Shown here one piece after another: positions 1 to 8,367 of a stretch of 64,000 nt of DNA; positions within the stretch are counted from its first letter, which is position 1, and every line of letters begins with the position of its first letter. The notes beneath the pieces are model-generated. The model ran no database searches, had not been told where the DNA came from, and worked only from the letters and a program-made list of their open reading frames with translations. Source of the stretch: VXPW01 sp965115815 (GTDB lineage Bacteria; Pseudomonadota; Alphaproteobacteria; TMED109); contig OZ220465.1 of assembly GCA_965115815.1 (NCBI GenBank), positions 930,001-994,000 of the forward strand, read 5' to 3'. The position numbers were made by a program, and so were the translations under genes.

Positions 1-378
1 TTCCGTGTCACCCGGCGCGTCGAATTCAAGAAATCCGGAAAACGGACCATGGAACACGCCTACGGCATGACTTCGGTCGCGGCCGACCGCGCCTCGCCGC
101 AACCGCTCCTCGCAGGGAACCGCGGTCACTGGGTGGTCGAAAGCCATCACCACATCCGCGATACCACCTTCCGCGATACCACCTTCCGCGAAGACGACTC
201 CATGCTCCGGGCCCGCAACGCACCCGCAAACCACGCGATCCTCAACACCCTTGCCCTTGCCGTCATCATCCACAACCCGCGGAAGCTGCCCCAGCCCTTC
301 CCCAGCTTCGCCGACGCCCGTCACCACTATGCCGACCAGCGCAAGCAGGTCCTGCACGCCGTCACAAGACCCGGCTGA
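1..378 (+). pseudogene. ISAs1-family transposase, 3' fragment
   Basis: The reading frame is open from base 1 to the stop at 376-378, so the 5' part lies outside the window or is lost. The translation matches the C-terminal third of ISAs1-type DDE transposases: a GHWVVES motif, then RDTTFRED with the acidic pair, then NAPANHAILNTLAL. A 15-bp tandem duplication at 159-173 and 174-188 repeats RDTTF inside the catalytic C-terminal motif, which probably inactivates it. Seen: frame and motif order. Known: the family consensus. The following bases to about 540 hold no gene I can support. Confidence 0.7.
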
Positions 379-544
379 CTACGCTCACACCCCGACCGAA
401 ACCGCAAGGATCCAAGCCGGGCCACCCAACCCGGCCGGCCTCTCGCTCGCCCCGGATCCGCCGAAACGGACCCCTCGCGCCTAAATCCGCGCCGCCACCG
501 GGCCGCAGACGTCCGCACATCTCACAATCGCAGACTCGAACGCG

Positions 545-1011
545 TCGACCCGCGCCGCGATCGAGACTCCGATCGCATCACAGCAACAAGCATGGGATCT
601 TCTTGCCCTTGGGGTCCTGCACGTGCCCCCCGCCCACGTGCCGGATCGGGAGGGTGCGCCGGCGGTCCTCGCCGAACTGCGAACGACCCTGTCGAGCCGG
701 CAGAAGGTCTGGGCAGACGGAGGGTACAGCGGTCCCCAACGGGGGCCCAAGCCTTGGCTGCGATGCCGGCCGCCCCGGACCTCGAGATCGTGACCAAACC
801 CAAGGAACCGAAGGGTTTCGAGGTGCTTCCACGACGCTGGATCGTCGAGCGGTGGTTCGGCTGGTTGGGCCGCTGCCGACGTCGGGCGAAGGACGATGAA
901 CGACGGCTGGAGAGCTCGCGGGCAGGGCTGCAACGGGCCGTGATCCGCATCCTGGTGCGCCGCCTCGGACAGACCGAAACCCTCGGAAAAACCGTAACCT
1001 ACCGATTATAT
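545..1011 (+). pseudogene. IS5-family transposase remnant, frameshifted
   Basis: Two reading frames together give the C-terminal half of an IS5-family transposase. The first (about 598-770) reads VPDREGAPAVLAELRTTL and VWADGGYSGP. After a frameshift near 770 the second reads DLEIVTKPKEPKGFEVLPRR, WIVERWFGWLGRCRRRAKD and AVIRILVRRL, the usual family C-terminus. The N-terminal half is missing. The remnant ends near a 22-bp sequence (1010-1031) that recurs exactly at 41642-41663 and may be an element end. It is a decayed IS, not a host gene. Confidence 0.7.
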
Positions 1012-1213
1012 GGAGTTTTGAATCATGCTCTTAGACTCTTCTGGAGCAGTGTGTTGTAGAACCTCTCGTTAAGCTTGGGTCAACAGGGCCCAGGAACAAA
1101 CTCTCAGACCTGCATCCGGTCCGCATCAATCCGACGATGTCCTCGGGTTGGATAGTCATTCGTCCTGGAGTCTCCGGGAAGATTGACAACCGGCCAGCCC
1201 TCCGCCGTCAGCG

Positions 1214-1657
1214 CTACGCCGGGGACGACCGGCCGGCGCCGTGATGCGGCTCCAGCCGGACCAGAACGTCCACTCCGGCCACCCGCGTTCCGGCCGGAGG
1301 ATCCGGCAGTTTCGAAAGCCGGATGCTGTCCTCCGGAATGTCCTCGAGTTCGCCGGTATCAGGGCGCAGGAAATGATGATGGGGGCGGATGTTGGTATCG
1401 AACCAGCTGCGTGCCGAGTCGACGGTGATCTCGCGCAGCAGTCCGGCCCTGGCGAAGCCGTGCAGGGTGTTGTAGATCGTGCCGGTGGCGACCGGCGTTC
1501 CGGCCTGGGCGGCTTCGTGGCGCAGGGTCTCGGCCGTGACGTGCCGGTTCCGGCCGACGAACAGCATGCGCGCCAGCAGCAGTCGCTGGCGGGTCGGGCG
1601 GAGGCCGGCCGCGCGCAGGCGGCGGCGCATCGCGGCATCGGTGCACGGCTTCGACAT
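1214..1657 (-). CDS. irr: Irr, Fur-family iron/heme response regulator
   Basis: A 147-residue DNA-binding repressor of the Fur superfamily. The N-terminal winged helix (about residues 5-80) contains RPTRQRLLLARMLF and TIYNTLHGFARAGLLRE. The dimerisation domain has the Irr-like stretch WFDTNIRPHHHF, with consecutive histidines, then GELEDIP and VAGVDVLVRL. In alphaproteobacteria Irr controls heme and iron genes and senses heme status. The ATG at 1657 was chosen because it precedes the conserved MSKPC...MRRRLR start; the frame stays open further upstream only because of high GC. It is divergent from the MFS gene, with 124 bp between the starts that must hold both promoters. The proline-rich end PPAGTRVAGVDV resembles Irr more than Fur, Zur or PerR. 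Confidence 0.8.
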   Translation of the reverse strand: MSKPCTDAAMRRRLRAAGLRPTRQRLLLARMLFVGRNRHVTAETLRHEAAQAGTPVATGTIYNTLHGFARAGLLREITVDSARSWFDTNIRPHHHFLRPDTGELEDIPEDSIRLSKLPDPPAGTRVAGVDVLVRLEPHHGAGRSSPA

Positions 1658-1781
1658 GGTACCCTCCGGCCGCGTGGATCCGGGCGGCGCCCCGCCTCCC
1701 CCGGACCGCCACGTTCCGCCAGCATACCAGCCGGGGCGGCAGCGAACGCCGGTTCCGGCTCCGGGCGAAGGGATCCGGCCC

Positions 1782-3071
1782 GTGCGCAGAGACCGTAACG
1801 CCCGGCGGCGGAGCATTGCCGGCTGGTGCCTCTACGACTGGGCGAATTCGCCGTTCGCCGCGATCGTCCTGACGTTCGTCATCCCGGCCTACTTTGCCCG
1901 CGCGGTGATGGCCGACCACGCGTCCGCCCAGGCCGACTGGGGCTTCATGGTCGGTACCGCCGCCTTCGTGGTGGCGGTCGTCAGCCCGATTCTCGGCTCC
2001 ATTGCCGATCAGACCGGCCGGAGGAAGGTCTGGATCGCGGCCTGCGCAGGGGCCCTGATGCTGTCGACCGCCCTCCTGTGGTGGGGGAGGCCGGAAGCCG
2101 GCTCGGCCCGCTGGATCCTCTGGTGGTCCGGGGTCGGTCTGGTGGCCTTCGAACTCGGCCTGGTGTTCTCCAATGCGCTGCTTCCCGGCCTCGGCTCCCG
2201 GCGCCGCCTGGGCCGGATTTCCGGCGCCGCCTGGGCCACCGGCTACGTCGGCGGCATGGCGTGCCTGGTGCTCGTGCTCTTCGGCTTCGTGCTGGCCGAT
2301 CCCCCGCCGCTGGGCCTCGACCCCGACCGCGGCGAGCACGTGCGGATCGCCGGCCCGATCGTCGCGGTCTGGATGGGGGTCTTCTCGCTGCCGCTGCTGC
2401 TGTGGACCCGCGACGCTTCCGCCGGACGCAGGGCGGCGGGCGGGACGGTTCGGGCCGGGATCGGGACGCTCTGCCGGAACCTCTCGGGCATGATCCGGGA
2501 GCCCGGCCGAAGACCGGTCGGCCGGTATCTCGTCGCCCGCATGGTCTATACCGACGGAATCAACACGCTGTTCGCGTTCGGCGGCATCTATGCCGCGGCC
2601 GTCATCGGCATGACGGTGGGCGAGGTCATGCAGTTCGCGATCCTGCTCAACGTCACCGCCGGTGCCGGCGCCCTGACGTTCGGGTACGTGGATGACCGGA
2701 TCGGGGCCAAGTCCACGATCCTGATCGGCCTCACGGCGATCGTGGTCCTCAGCGCCGCGCTGCTGTTCGTCACCACCCCGTCCGTGTTCTTCGTCGTGGG
2801 CGGGATTCTCGGACTCTTCTTCGGCCCCGTCCAATCTGCCAGCCGGTCGCTGATGGCGCGCCTAGCGCCGCGCGGCGAAGAAGCCGAGGCCTTCGGACTG
2901 TACGCCCTGTCCGGGAAGGTCACCGCATTTGTCGGCCCTTGGCTGGTGGGCGCGGTGACGCTCGCGACCGGCAGCGAGCGCTGGGGGATGGCCACCGTCC
3001 TGCCGTTCCTGATCGTCGGGATCTTCCTGCTGCGGCGCCTGCCGGGATCCCGCCCGCCTGCTCCGGCCTGA
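1782..3071 (+). CDS. MFS transporter, UMF1/Atg22-like
   Basis: About 429 residues with twelve predicted hydrophobic segments. The N-terminus SIAGWCLYDWANSPFAAIV is the signature of the UMF1 (Atg22-like) branch of the major facilitator superfamily, and the loop 2-3 motif reads GSIADQTGRRK. UMF1 members are inner-membrane exporters whose substrates are mostly unknown; some eukaryotic relatives export amino acids from vacuoles. I choose GTG at 1782, preceded by GAAGGGATCC, because the signature begins ten codons later and the length fits the family. The gene is divergent from irr, so iron or heme control is possible but not shown. It converges on the MATE gene, with 109 bp between them. Confidence 0.8.
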   Translation: MRRDRNARRRSIAGWCLYDWANSPFAAIVLTFVIPAYFARAVMADHASAQADWGFMVGTAAFVVAVVSPILGSIADQTGRRKVWIAACAGALMLSTALLWWGRPEAGSARWILWWSGVGLVAFELGLVFSNALLPGLGSRRRLGRISGAAWATGYVGGMACLVLVLFGFVLADPPPLGLDPDRGEHVRIAGPIVAVWMGVFSLPLLLWTRDASAGRRAAGGTVRAGIGTLCRNLSGMIREPGRRPVGRYLVARMVYTDGINTLFAFGGIYAAAVIGMTVGEVMQFAILLNVTAGAGALTFGYVDDRIGAKSTILIGLTAIVVLSAALLFVTTPSVFFVVGGILGLFFGPVQSASRSLMARLAPRGEEAEAFGLYALSGKVTAFVGPWLVGAVTLATGSERWGMATVLPFLIVGIFLLRRLPGSRPPAPA

Positions 3072-3180
3072 CCCGGATCGTTGCGGCCCGGATCGTGCCG
3101 GAAGGCCCCCGACGGCCGTCGGACGGTCGGCGCCGCGCAGCGGGAATCGGTGTCGTCCCGCCCCGACTGCGCGGCCCGGG

Positions 3181-4494
3181 TCAGCTGCGCAGGCTGCGCT
3201 CGAGCGCCGGATACGCCGCGCCCAGCGTCACCGCCCGGGCGACCATGAACACCAGGTAGGCGGCCCAGAGGCCGTGATTTCCGTACAGCGGGACCAGCAG
3301 CGCCATGGCGGCGAAGAAGCAGGCGCCGCTGACCGCCATGCTCGCCAACATGGCCCCGGTCCGGGTGGCGCCGATGAAGATGCCGTCCAACTGGAATCCC
3401 CAGACCGAAAGAACCGGGAGCACGATCGACCAGGGCAGGTAGAGGCGCACGGTCTGCCGGACTTCGGGCAGGTCGGAGAGGAGCGCGATGATCGGGACTC
3501 CGAACAGGGCATACGCCCCTGCGTAGGCCCCCGAGACGATCGCCGCCCAGCGACTGGTGGCCACCACCGCGGCCCGGAACGCCCGCCGGTCCCGGCGCCC
3601 GACGGCTCCGCCGACCAGGGCCTCGGCCGCATGCGCGAACCCGTCGAGTCCGTAGGACACGAACGTCTGGAGCAGCATCAGGATGCCGTTCGCGGCCAGG
3701 ATCAGTTCGCCCATGCGCGCGCCCACGGCCGTGAAGGTCGAGATCGAGCAGACGGCGATCAGCGTGCGGAAGAAGATGTGGGTGTGGACCTGCGCGATCC
3801 GCCGAAGCGCCGCAAGGTCGCGCACGGCTTCCAGCCGGAACGGAGCCCCGCGCCGCGCGGCCAGCACCGCCGTCAGGACCAGGCCGACGCCGGCCCCGGC
3901 TCCCTCCGCTGCCACCGTTGCCCAAGCGACTCCGGCGAGGCCCCAGCCCTGCACGATGCCGAACCACACGTCCAGCGTCATGTTGAGCACGTTGATGAAC
4001 ACCTGGAGGACGAACACGAGACCGGCCCGCTGCGCCCCCAGCAGCCAGCCGACGGCGACGAAATTGACGAGGGTGGCCGGCGCGGCCCACAGGCGAATGC
4101 CGATGTAGGTGGACGCCGGCGCCGCCACCGCTTCGGAAGGGCCGACGATCAGCAGGCCGAGCCACCGGACGGGTTCCGCTAGGGTGACCATCGCGACGCC
4201 GATCCCGACGGCCATGGCGTAGGCGCGGACGGCCGTGCCGGCCAAGCCTACGGCATCTCCCGCTCCGTGCGCCTGGGCGGCAAACCCCGTGGTTCCCATG
4301 CGCACGAACGCGAAGGTCCAGAACAGGAAGGAGAACACCGTGGCGCCCACCGCGACCGCCCCGATCTCCGCAACACCGATGCGGCCCACGACCGCGGTGT
4401 CGACCATGCCGACCAGCGGCACGGTGAGGTTGGAGAGGGTCATCGGCAGTGCCAACCGCCACATCGGCAGATCCCGGGGCGGCCGGCCGGTCAT
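3181..4494 (-). CDS. MATE-family efflux transporter, DinF-like
   Basis: 437 residues, about twelve membrane helices, in the DinF branch of the multidrug and toxin extrusion family. The N-terminus (WRLALPMTLSNLTVPLVGMV, then DTAVVGRIG) and the next segment (RMGTTGFAAQAHGAGD) closely follow E. coli DinF. Such proteins are proton- or sodium-coupled exporters in the inner membrane. The start at 4494 lies four codons before a conserved charged stretch and gives the usual family length. It shares orientation with the downstream-transcribed oxidoreductase-like gene 84 bp away, but no common promoter is evident. Confidence 0.85.
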   Translation of the reverse strand: MTGRPPRDLPMWRLALPMTLSNLTVPLVGMVDTAVVGRIGVAEIGAVAVGATVFSFLFWTFAFVRMGTTGFAAQAHGAGDAVGLAGTAVRAYAMAVGIGVAMVTLAEPVRWLGLLIVGPSEAVAAPASTYIGIRLWAAPATLVNFVAVGWLLGAQRAGLVFVLQVFINVLNMTLDVWFGIVQGWGLAGVAWATVAAEGAGAGVGLVLTAVLAARRGAPFRLEAVRDLAALRRIAQVHTHIFFRTLIAVCSISTFTAVGARMGELILAANGILMLLQTFVSYGLDGFAHAAEALVGGAVGRRDRRAFRAAVVATSRWAAIVSGAYAGAYALFGVPIIALLSDLPEVRQTVRLYLPWSIVLPVLSVWGFQLDGIFIGATRTGAMLASMAVSGACFFAAMALLVPLYGNHGLWAAYLVFMVARAVTLGAAYPALERSLRS

Positions 4495-4578
4495 CGTGAT
4501 CCCTTCACCGCCCGCCGAGCGAGGCCTGCCTCGGGGTCTGCCGCCTCGCCTCCGTTCCGGCGGCCCGGCGGCCGCGGA

Positions 4579-5556
4579 TCAACGCCGGCAGTCGAGGACA
4601 ATCTTGCCGCTGACGGTGCGCGACAAGATCTGGCGGATCCCCCGGGCCGCATCCCCGAGCGGCAGCACCTCGGCGATGCGGGGCCGGATGCGGCCCGCGC
4701 GGTACCAGACACCCAGATGTTCCAGCGACTGGCCCACGCGCACCGGATCCCGGGCCGCCACCTCTCCCCAGTAGAGGCCGTGAACGGCTGCATTCTGCAG
4801 CAGCAGACGGTTGGCGGGAAAGGCCGGAATCCGCCCGCCCGCGAAGCCGACGGTGACCATCCTGCCGCTCCAGGCCAGACGCCGCAGCGCATCGTCGGCG
4901 GCGTCTCCCCCCACGGTGTCCAGCACCACGTCCACTCCCTCGGGCGCCCATTCGGACAGCCGGGCCCGAACCCGGTCGGTGCGGTAGTTGATGCCTCCCA
5001 CCGCTCCGTGGGCCCGGCAGACCGCAAGCTTCTCGGCGCTGCCGGCGGCGGCGACGACCCGCGCCCCCATCGCCGTTGCGATCTCGACGCCGGCCAGTCC
5101 GACGCCGCCGGCGGCGCCGAGCACGAGGCAGGTCTCGCCGGGCCGCAGGCAAGCCTTCCAGGCCAGGGCGCCGTACGCGGTTCCGTACGCGACCGGAAAG
5201 GCAGCCCCGGTGCGGAAATTCATGGCCTCGGGCAGCGGATACGTGTTTTCCTCGGGCAGAACCACCTCGTCCGCGAACCCGCCGTAGCGCATCACTCCCA
5301 GTACGCGCTCACCCGCCGCCCGGAACCGGGTTTCGGTCCCGACCTCGCGCACGATGCCCGCGATTTCCAGACCGGGGGCAAACGGCAGGCTCGGCCGCAC
5401 CTGGTAGCGGCCTCGCAGCAGCAGGGAATCCGCGAAGTTGATTCCCGCTGCATGCACCTTGATCCGGACAGAGCGGGACCCGAGGATCGGGGACGGCCCT
5501 TCCTCGAGCCGCAGGACCTCGGGCCCGCCCAGCGCGGCGGCCACCATGCGTCGCAT
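4579..5556 (-). CDS. NAD(P)H:quinone oxidoreductase-like MDR enzyme
   Basis: 325 residues, of the zinc-independent quinone oxidoreductase branch of the medium-chain dehydrogenase/reductase superfamily. The GroES-like N-terminal domain carries HAAGINFADSLLLRGRY and FAPGLEIAGIVREVG, with Asn where zinc enzymes have Cys. The Rossmann domain carries LVLGAAGGVGLAGVEIA and later VLDTVGGDAADDALR. The C-terminus AARGIRQILSRTVSGKIVLD is typical. The expected role is cytosolic NADPH-dependent reduction of quinones or enones; the substrate is unknown. The ATG at 5556 is the first in frame. The gene is divergent from the sterol desaturase, with 64 bp between starts. Confidence 0.85.
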   Translation of the reverse strand: MRRMVAAALGGPEVLRLEEGPSPILGSRSVRIKVHAAGINFADSLLLRGRYQVRPSLPFAPGLEIAGIVREVGTETRFRAAGERVLGVMRYGGFADEVVLPEENTYPLPEAMNFRTGAAFPVAYGTAYGALAWKACLRPGETCLVLGAAGGVGLAGVEIATAMGARVVAAAGSAEKLAVCRAHGAVGGINYRTDRVRARLSEWAPEGVDVVLDTVGGDAADDALRRLAWSGRMVTVGFAGGRIPAFPANRLLLQNAAVHGLYWGEVAARDPVRVGQSLEHLGVWYRAGRIRPRIAEVLPLGDAARGIRQILSRTVSGKIVLDCRR

Positions 5557-5620
5557 AGCTCATTCCCGGAAACGGACGGCCCTTTATACTGGATCGGCGC
5601 ACCAAGGGAGAGCACCAGCG

Positions 5621-6439
5621 TTGGAACTTCTGCTCCGGTACGAAGCCGAGGTACGCCTCTGTTCGTTCGCCGGCGTTCTCGCTGCCATGACCCTTCTCGA
5701 AGGCCGGTTCCCGCGCCGGCCGCGCTGCGCTTCCCGGGCCCGGCGATGGGGGGTGAATCTCGGGCTGACCGCCATCAACACGATCACGCTTCGTCTGCTG
5801 TTTCCCTGGCTCGCGGTCGAGTGGGCCGATCGGATGGCTGCCCGCGAAATCGGTCTTGCGGCCGTTCTCGACGTTCCCTACTGGGCGGCGTGCCTGTTCG
5901 GCGTGATCGCGCTGGATCTGGTGATCTACGCCCAGCATGCAGCGTTCCACCGCATTCCGTTCCTGTGGCGATTCCACCGGGTGCACCATGCGGACCTGGA
6001 TGTCGATGCCAGCACCGGGGTGCGGTTTCATCCGGGGGAAATCGTGCTGTCCATGGGGGTCAAGTTCGCGGCCGTCGCCGCGCTCGGGGTGCCGGCGGCC
6101 GCGGTCCTTGCGTTCGAAGTGCTCCTGAATGCCACGTCCTTGTTCCACCATGCCAACCTCGCGCTCCCGCCCGCCCTCGACCGCGCCCTGCGGTGGGTGA
6201 TCGTGACCTCCGATGTGCACCGCATTCACCATTCGACCCTTCGCACGGAAACCGATTCGAATTTCGGATTCAGCGTCACATGGTGGGATCGGCTGTTCGG
6301 AACGTTTCGCGACCAACCCAGCGCCGGGCATGTCGGCATGGAGATCGGCCTCGCCGAATACCGGTCGGCGGCGAAACAGGGACTCCTCTGGGCCTGTGCC
6401 TTGCCGGTCGACCGGCTGGCTCCGGCAGGTGAGCGGTGA
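5621..6439 (+). CDS. Sterol desaturase/fatty-acid hydroxylase family membrane protein
   Basis: 272 residues, an integral membrane di-iron enzyme family. Histidine boxes are visible: HAAFH, then HRVHH, then HHANL and DVHRIHH, matching the HX3H/HX2HH/HX2HH pattern that binds two irons. Several hydrophobic segments precede and separate them. Known relatives hydroxylate or desaturate lipids or carotenoids; the substrate here cannot be told. I choose TTG at 5621 because AAGGGAG at 5604-5610 is a strong ribosome-binding site at correct spacing and the frame upstream has no family similarity. Its TGA overlaps the GTG of the Nudix gene, so the two are co-translated. Confidence 0.8.
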   Translation: MELLLRYEAEVRLCSFAGVLAAMTLLEGRFPRRPRCASRARRWGVNLGLTAINTITLRLLFPWLAVEWADRMAAREIGLAAVLDVPYWAACLFGVIALDLVIYAQHAAFHRIPFLWRFHRVHHADLDVDASTGVRFHPGEIVLSMGVKFAAVAALGVPAAAVLAFEVLLNATSLFHHANLALPPALDRALRWVIVTSDVHRIHHSTLRTETDSNFGFSVTWWDRLFGTFRDQPSAGHVGMEIGLAEYRSAAKQGLLWACALPVDRLAPAGER

Positions 6440-6981
6440 GCGGCCGGCCGCACCGGGGTCCGGTCGTCCGCATGGTGCCGGACGGCGACAACCGCGAACG
6501 CAACGTCTGCACCGACTGCGGGTTCGTTCATTACCTGAATCCGCGGGTGGTCGTGGGGGCGGTCGTCCACCACGAACAGCGGATCCTGCTGTGCCGGCGC
6601 GCCATCCCCCCGCGCACCGGCTTCTGGACCCTGCCGGCCGGCTATCTGGAAACCGGGGAAACGGCGGTAGCGGGAGCGCGCCGGGAGGCGCAGGAGGAAG
6701 CCGGGGCCGACATTGCCGTCGAGCAGACGCTCGGGATCTATTCGCTGCCCCGGATCTCGCTGATCCAGATCATCTTCGCGGCCGCACTGGTCAACGCCGA
6801 CATCGCACCGGGCGCCGAAAGTCTCGAGGTGCAGCTGTTTGCCTGGCACGAGGTACCGTGGGAACGGCTTGCGTTCCCGTCGGTACGCTGGGCCATGGAG
6901 GACTGGCGGCAGGCGCGGGACCGCGGGCTCGAAACCTCCGCGTTCGGACCGTTCGACCGCAGTGACCTGAACCGGGGCTAG
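6436..6981 (+). CDS. Nudix hydrolase with N-terminal zinc ribbon
   Basis: 181 residues. The Nudix box is complete: GYLETGETAVAGARREAQEE followed by AGA fits GX5EX7REUXEEXGU, the metal-binding catalytic loop that cleaves nucleoside-diphosphate-linked substrates. A half zinc ribbon, CTDCGFVHYLNP, precedes it, as in NADH pyrophosphatase-like and ADP-ribose pyrophosphatase-like proteins. Start GTG 6436 overlaps the upstream stop by four bases (GTGA), so it is translationally coupled to the sterol desaturase. The precise substrate is unknown; ADP-ribose or NAD(H) derivatives are plausible by family. Confidence 0.85.
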   Translation: MSGRPHRGPVVRMVPDGDNRERNVCTDCGFVHYLNPRVVVGAVVHHEQRILLCRRAIPPRTGFWTLPAGYLETGETAVAGARREAQEEAGADIAVEQTLGIYSLPRISLIQIIFAAALVNADIAPGAESLEVQLFAWHEVPWERLAFPSVRWAMEDWRQARDRGLETSAFGPFDRSDLNRG

Positions 6982-7455
6982 TCCGGGTTGCCGACGGCAT
7001 CACCGAGGGCTTGGGGGACGCGGAGGTGCAGGAGTCGGTCCGGGCGAGCACGGCCGGTCGTGTGGGTGCGGGAGGTTCCCATGCCGGGGATCGGTCGCCG
7101 TGCGACGTCAGGATCTCCCGGTGGCCCGGAAGCACAGGATGTTCCGGAAGCACAGGATGTTAAGGCGTGGATCGATCCGATCGGGCGGTTGGAACCGCCC
7201 GGCAGCAGTTCCACCGCTCGCGCACCGCCTCCCGCCGCCGCATTGACGACGGGTGGTGGCGTCTCGGCCGCGCCGGGAAACTGCCGGCCGAGCCGCACCG
7301 CACGGGGTGGCCGACAGGTACCCGTCCTGACGGTCGAGCCTCTCTGGCCTGCATCTGCGAGCCGAATCCGGCGCCGGCTCGTGGCGGCCTGCGCCTGGAC
7401 GACCGGTCCGACCTTCTCGGATGGACACCTCAACCGGCCCGGCCTCCGGGTCCGG
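6982..7455. other. Intergenic region with an 18-bp tandem duplication
   Basis: Between the convergent Nudix and lpxL genes I see no supported gene; open frames here have no recognisable motifs. An exact 18-bp tandem duplication (CCGGAAGCACAGGATGTT) lies at 7126-7143 and 7144-7161. Confidence 0.5.
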
Positions 7456-8367
7456 TCACGGTGGCCACCGTCGGTGAATCCACAGCCATTGTTCCGGGCA
7501 CGCGCGAATCCAGGCCCCGAACCGGTCGTTGAGGGCCCGGAGCAGAACCAGCATGCGTTCTCGGCGGGGCACCCCGGCGGCCGGTACCGGAAGGGCCGGC
7601 TCGATCGTCACGCGGAATGCGGCGCCGTCGGTCCGCTGTACCCGAAGCGGAAATACCGGCAGATGGCCCCGCAGGGCCAGGGCGGCGGCCACCGGAGCCG
7701 TGCCGGCCGGAACCCCAAGAAAATCGACCATCGGTCCCTCGGTGAGTTTCTGGTCGTTGACGATTCCGACCGAACGGCCCCGCCGGACGGCATCGACCAA
7801 GGATCGTCCGGCCTGGTGCTTGCGGATGAACTCCGCACCTGCGGGCCGATACCGCTGGATGACGCGGTCGGTCCAGGGGTTGTCCGCCGGCCGGTAGACG
7901 TACGTCATGGGGAGCCCGGCCCGCGTGAGCACCAGCGCGCCGATTTCCCAGTTCGCGAGGTGCGCCGTCGCAAACACGGCGCCCCGGCCCAGATTCCGCA
8001 GTTCCTCGACGGCCTGCAGCCCCTCCACCTGGATTCGCGGCGACCCGTCCGGGAGCAACGCGGCCTGCGCACCGAACGGATCCAGCCGGTGGAGGTGCGG
8101 AAACTCGAACACGAGGCGACCCAGGTTGTCCCACATGCCCGCGAGCACGCGGCCGCGCCCGGCCGCGTCCAGTTCGGGCAGGATGCGCCGAAGATTGCGC
8201 TCCGCGGTTCCGTGCAGGGGAAGGCACGGCCCCAAGGTACGCAGCACGCGGCTCCCCAGCGCCGAAGCCCGGTCGATATCCAGGGCGCGAGAGGTCGCCA
8301 CCAGTGCCTGCAGGCCCAGCGCCTCGGTGGCGTGACGGACGCGCCGGAGCGGCGGGCGGCGCCTCAT
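7456..8367 (-). CDS. lpxL: Lipid A biosynthesis acyltransferase (LpxL/HtrB family)
   Basis: 303 residues of the lysophospholipid acyltransferase superfamily. The catalytic HX4E motif is HLANWE, followed by the substrate-binding YRPADNPWTDRVI and later DQKLTEGPMVDFLG. The C-terminal WIRACPEQWLWIHRRW is the standard family end. The enzyme adds a secondary acyl chain to a Kdo-lipid A precursor on the inner face of the inner membrane. Its ATG overlaps the lpxK stop by four bases, placing it third in the waaA-lpxK-lpxL operon. The exact member (LpxL-, LpxM- or LpxXL-like) cannot be fixed from the sequence alone. Confidence 0.85.
   Translation of the reverse strand: MRRRPPLRRVRHATEALGLQALVATSRALDIDRASALGSRVLRTLGPCLPLHGTAERNLRRILPELDAAGRGRVLAGMWDNLGRLVFEFPHLHRLDPFGAQAALLPDGSPRIQVEGLQAVEELRNLGRGAVFATAHLANWEIGALVLTRAGLPMTYVYRPADNPWTDRVIQRYRPAGAEFIRKHQAGRSLVDAVRRGRSVGIVNDQKLTEGPMVDFLGVPAGTAPVAAALALRGHLPVFPLRVQRTDGAAFRVTIEPALPVPAAGVPRRERMLVLLRALNDRFGAWIRACPEQWLWIHRRWPP

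Noticed and set aside
3109..3122. Palindrome between the convergent MFS and MATE genes as a bidirectional terminator
   Set aside because: Only a 14-bp GC palindrome with no T-tracts; chance is likely at this GC content.
1359..4462. Long minus-strand frames opposite the MFS gene and overlapping the MATE gene
   Set aside because: Arg/Gly/Pro-rich translations without motifs; the competing frames have clear transporter signatures.
4267..6432. A 721-codon plus-strand frame
   Set aside because: It lies antisense to the MATE and oxidoreductase genes and out of frame with the sterol desaturase; low-complexity composition.
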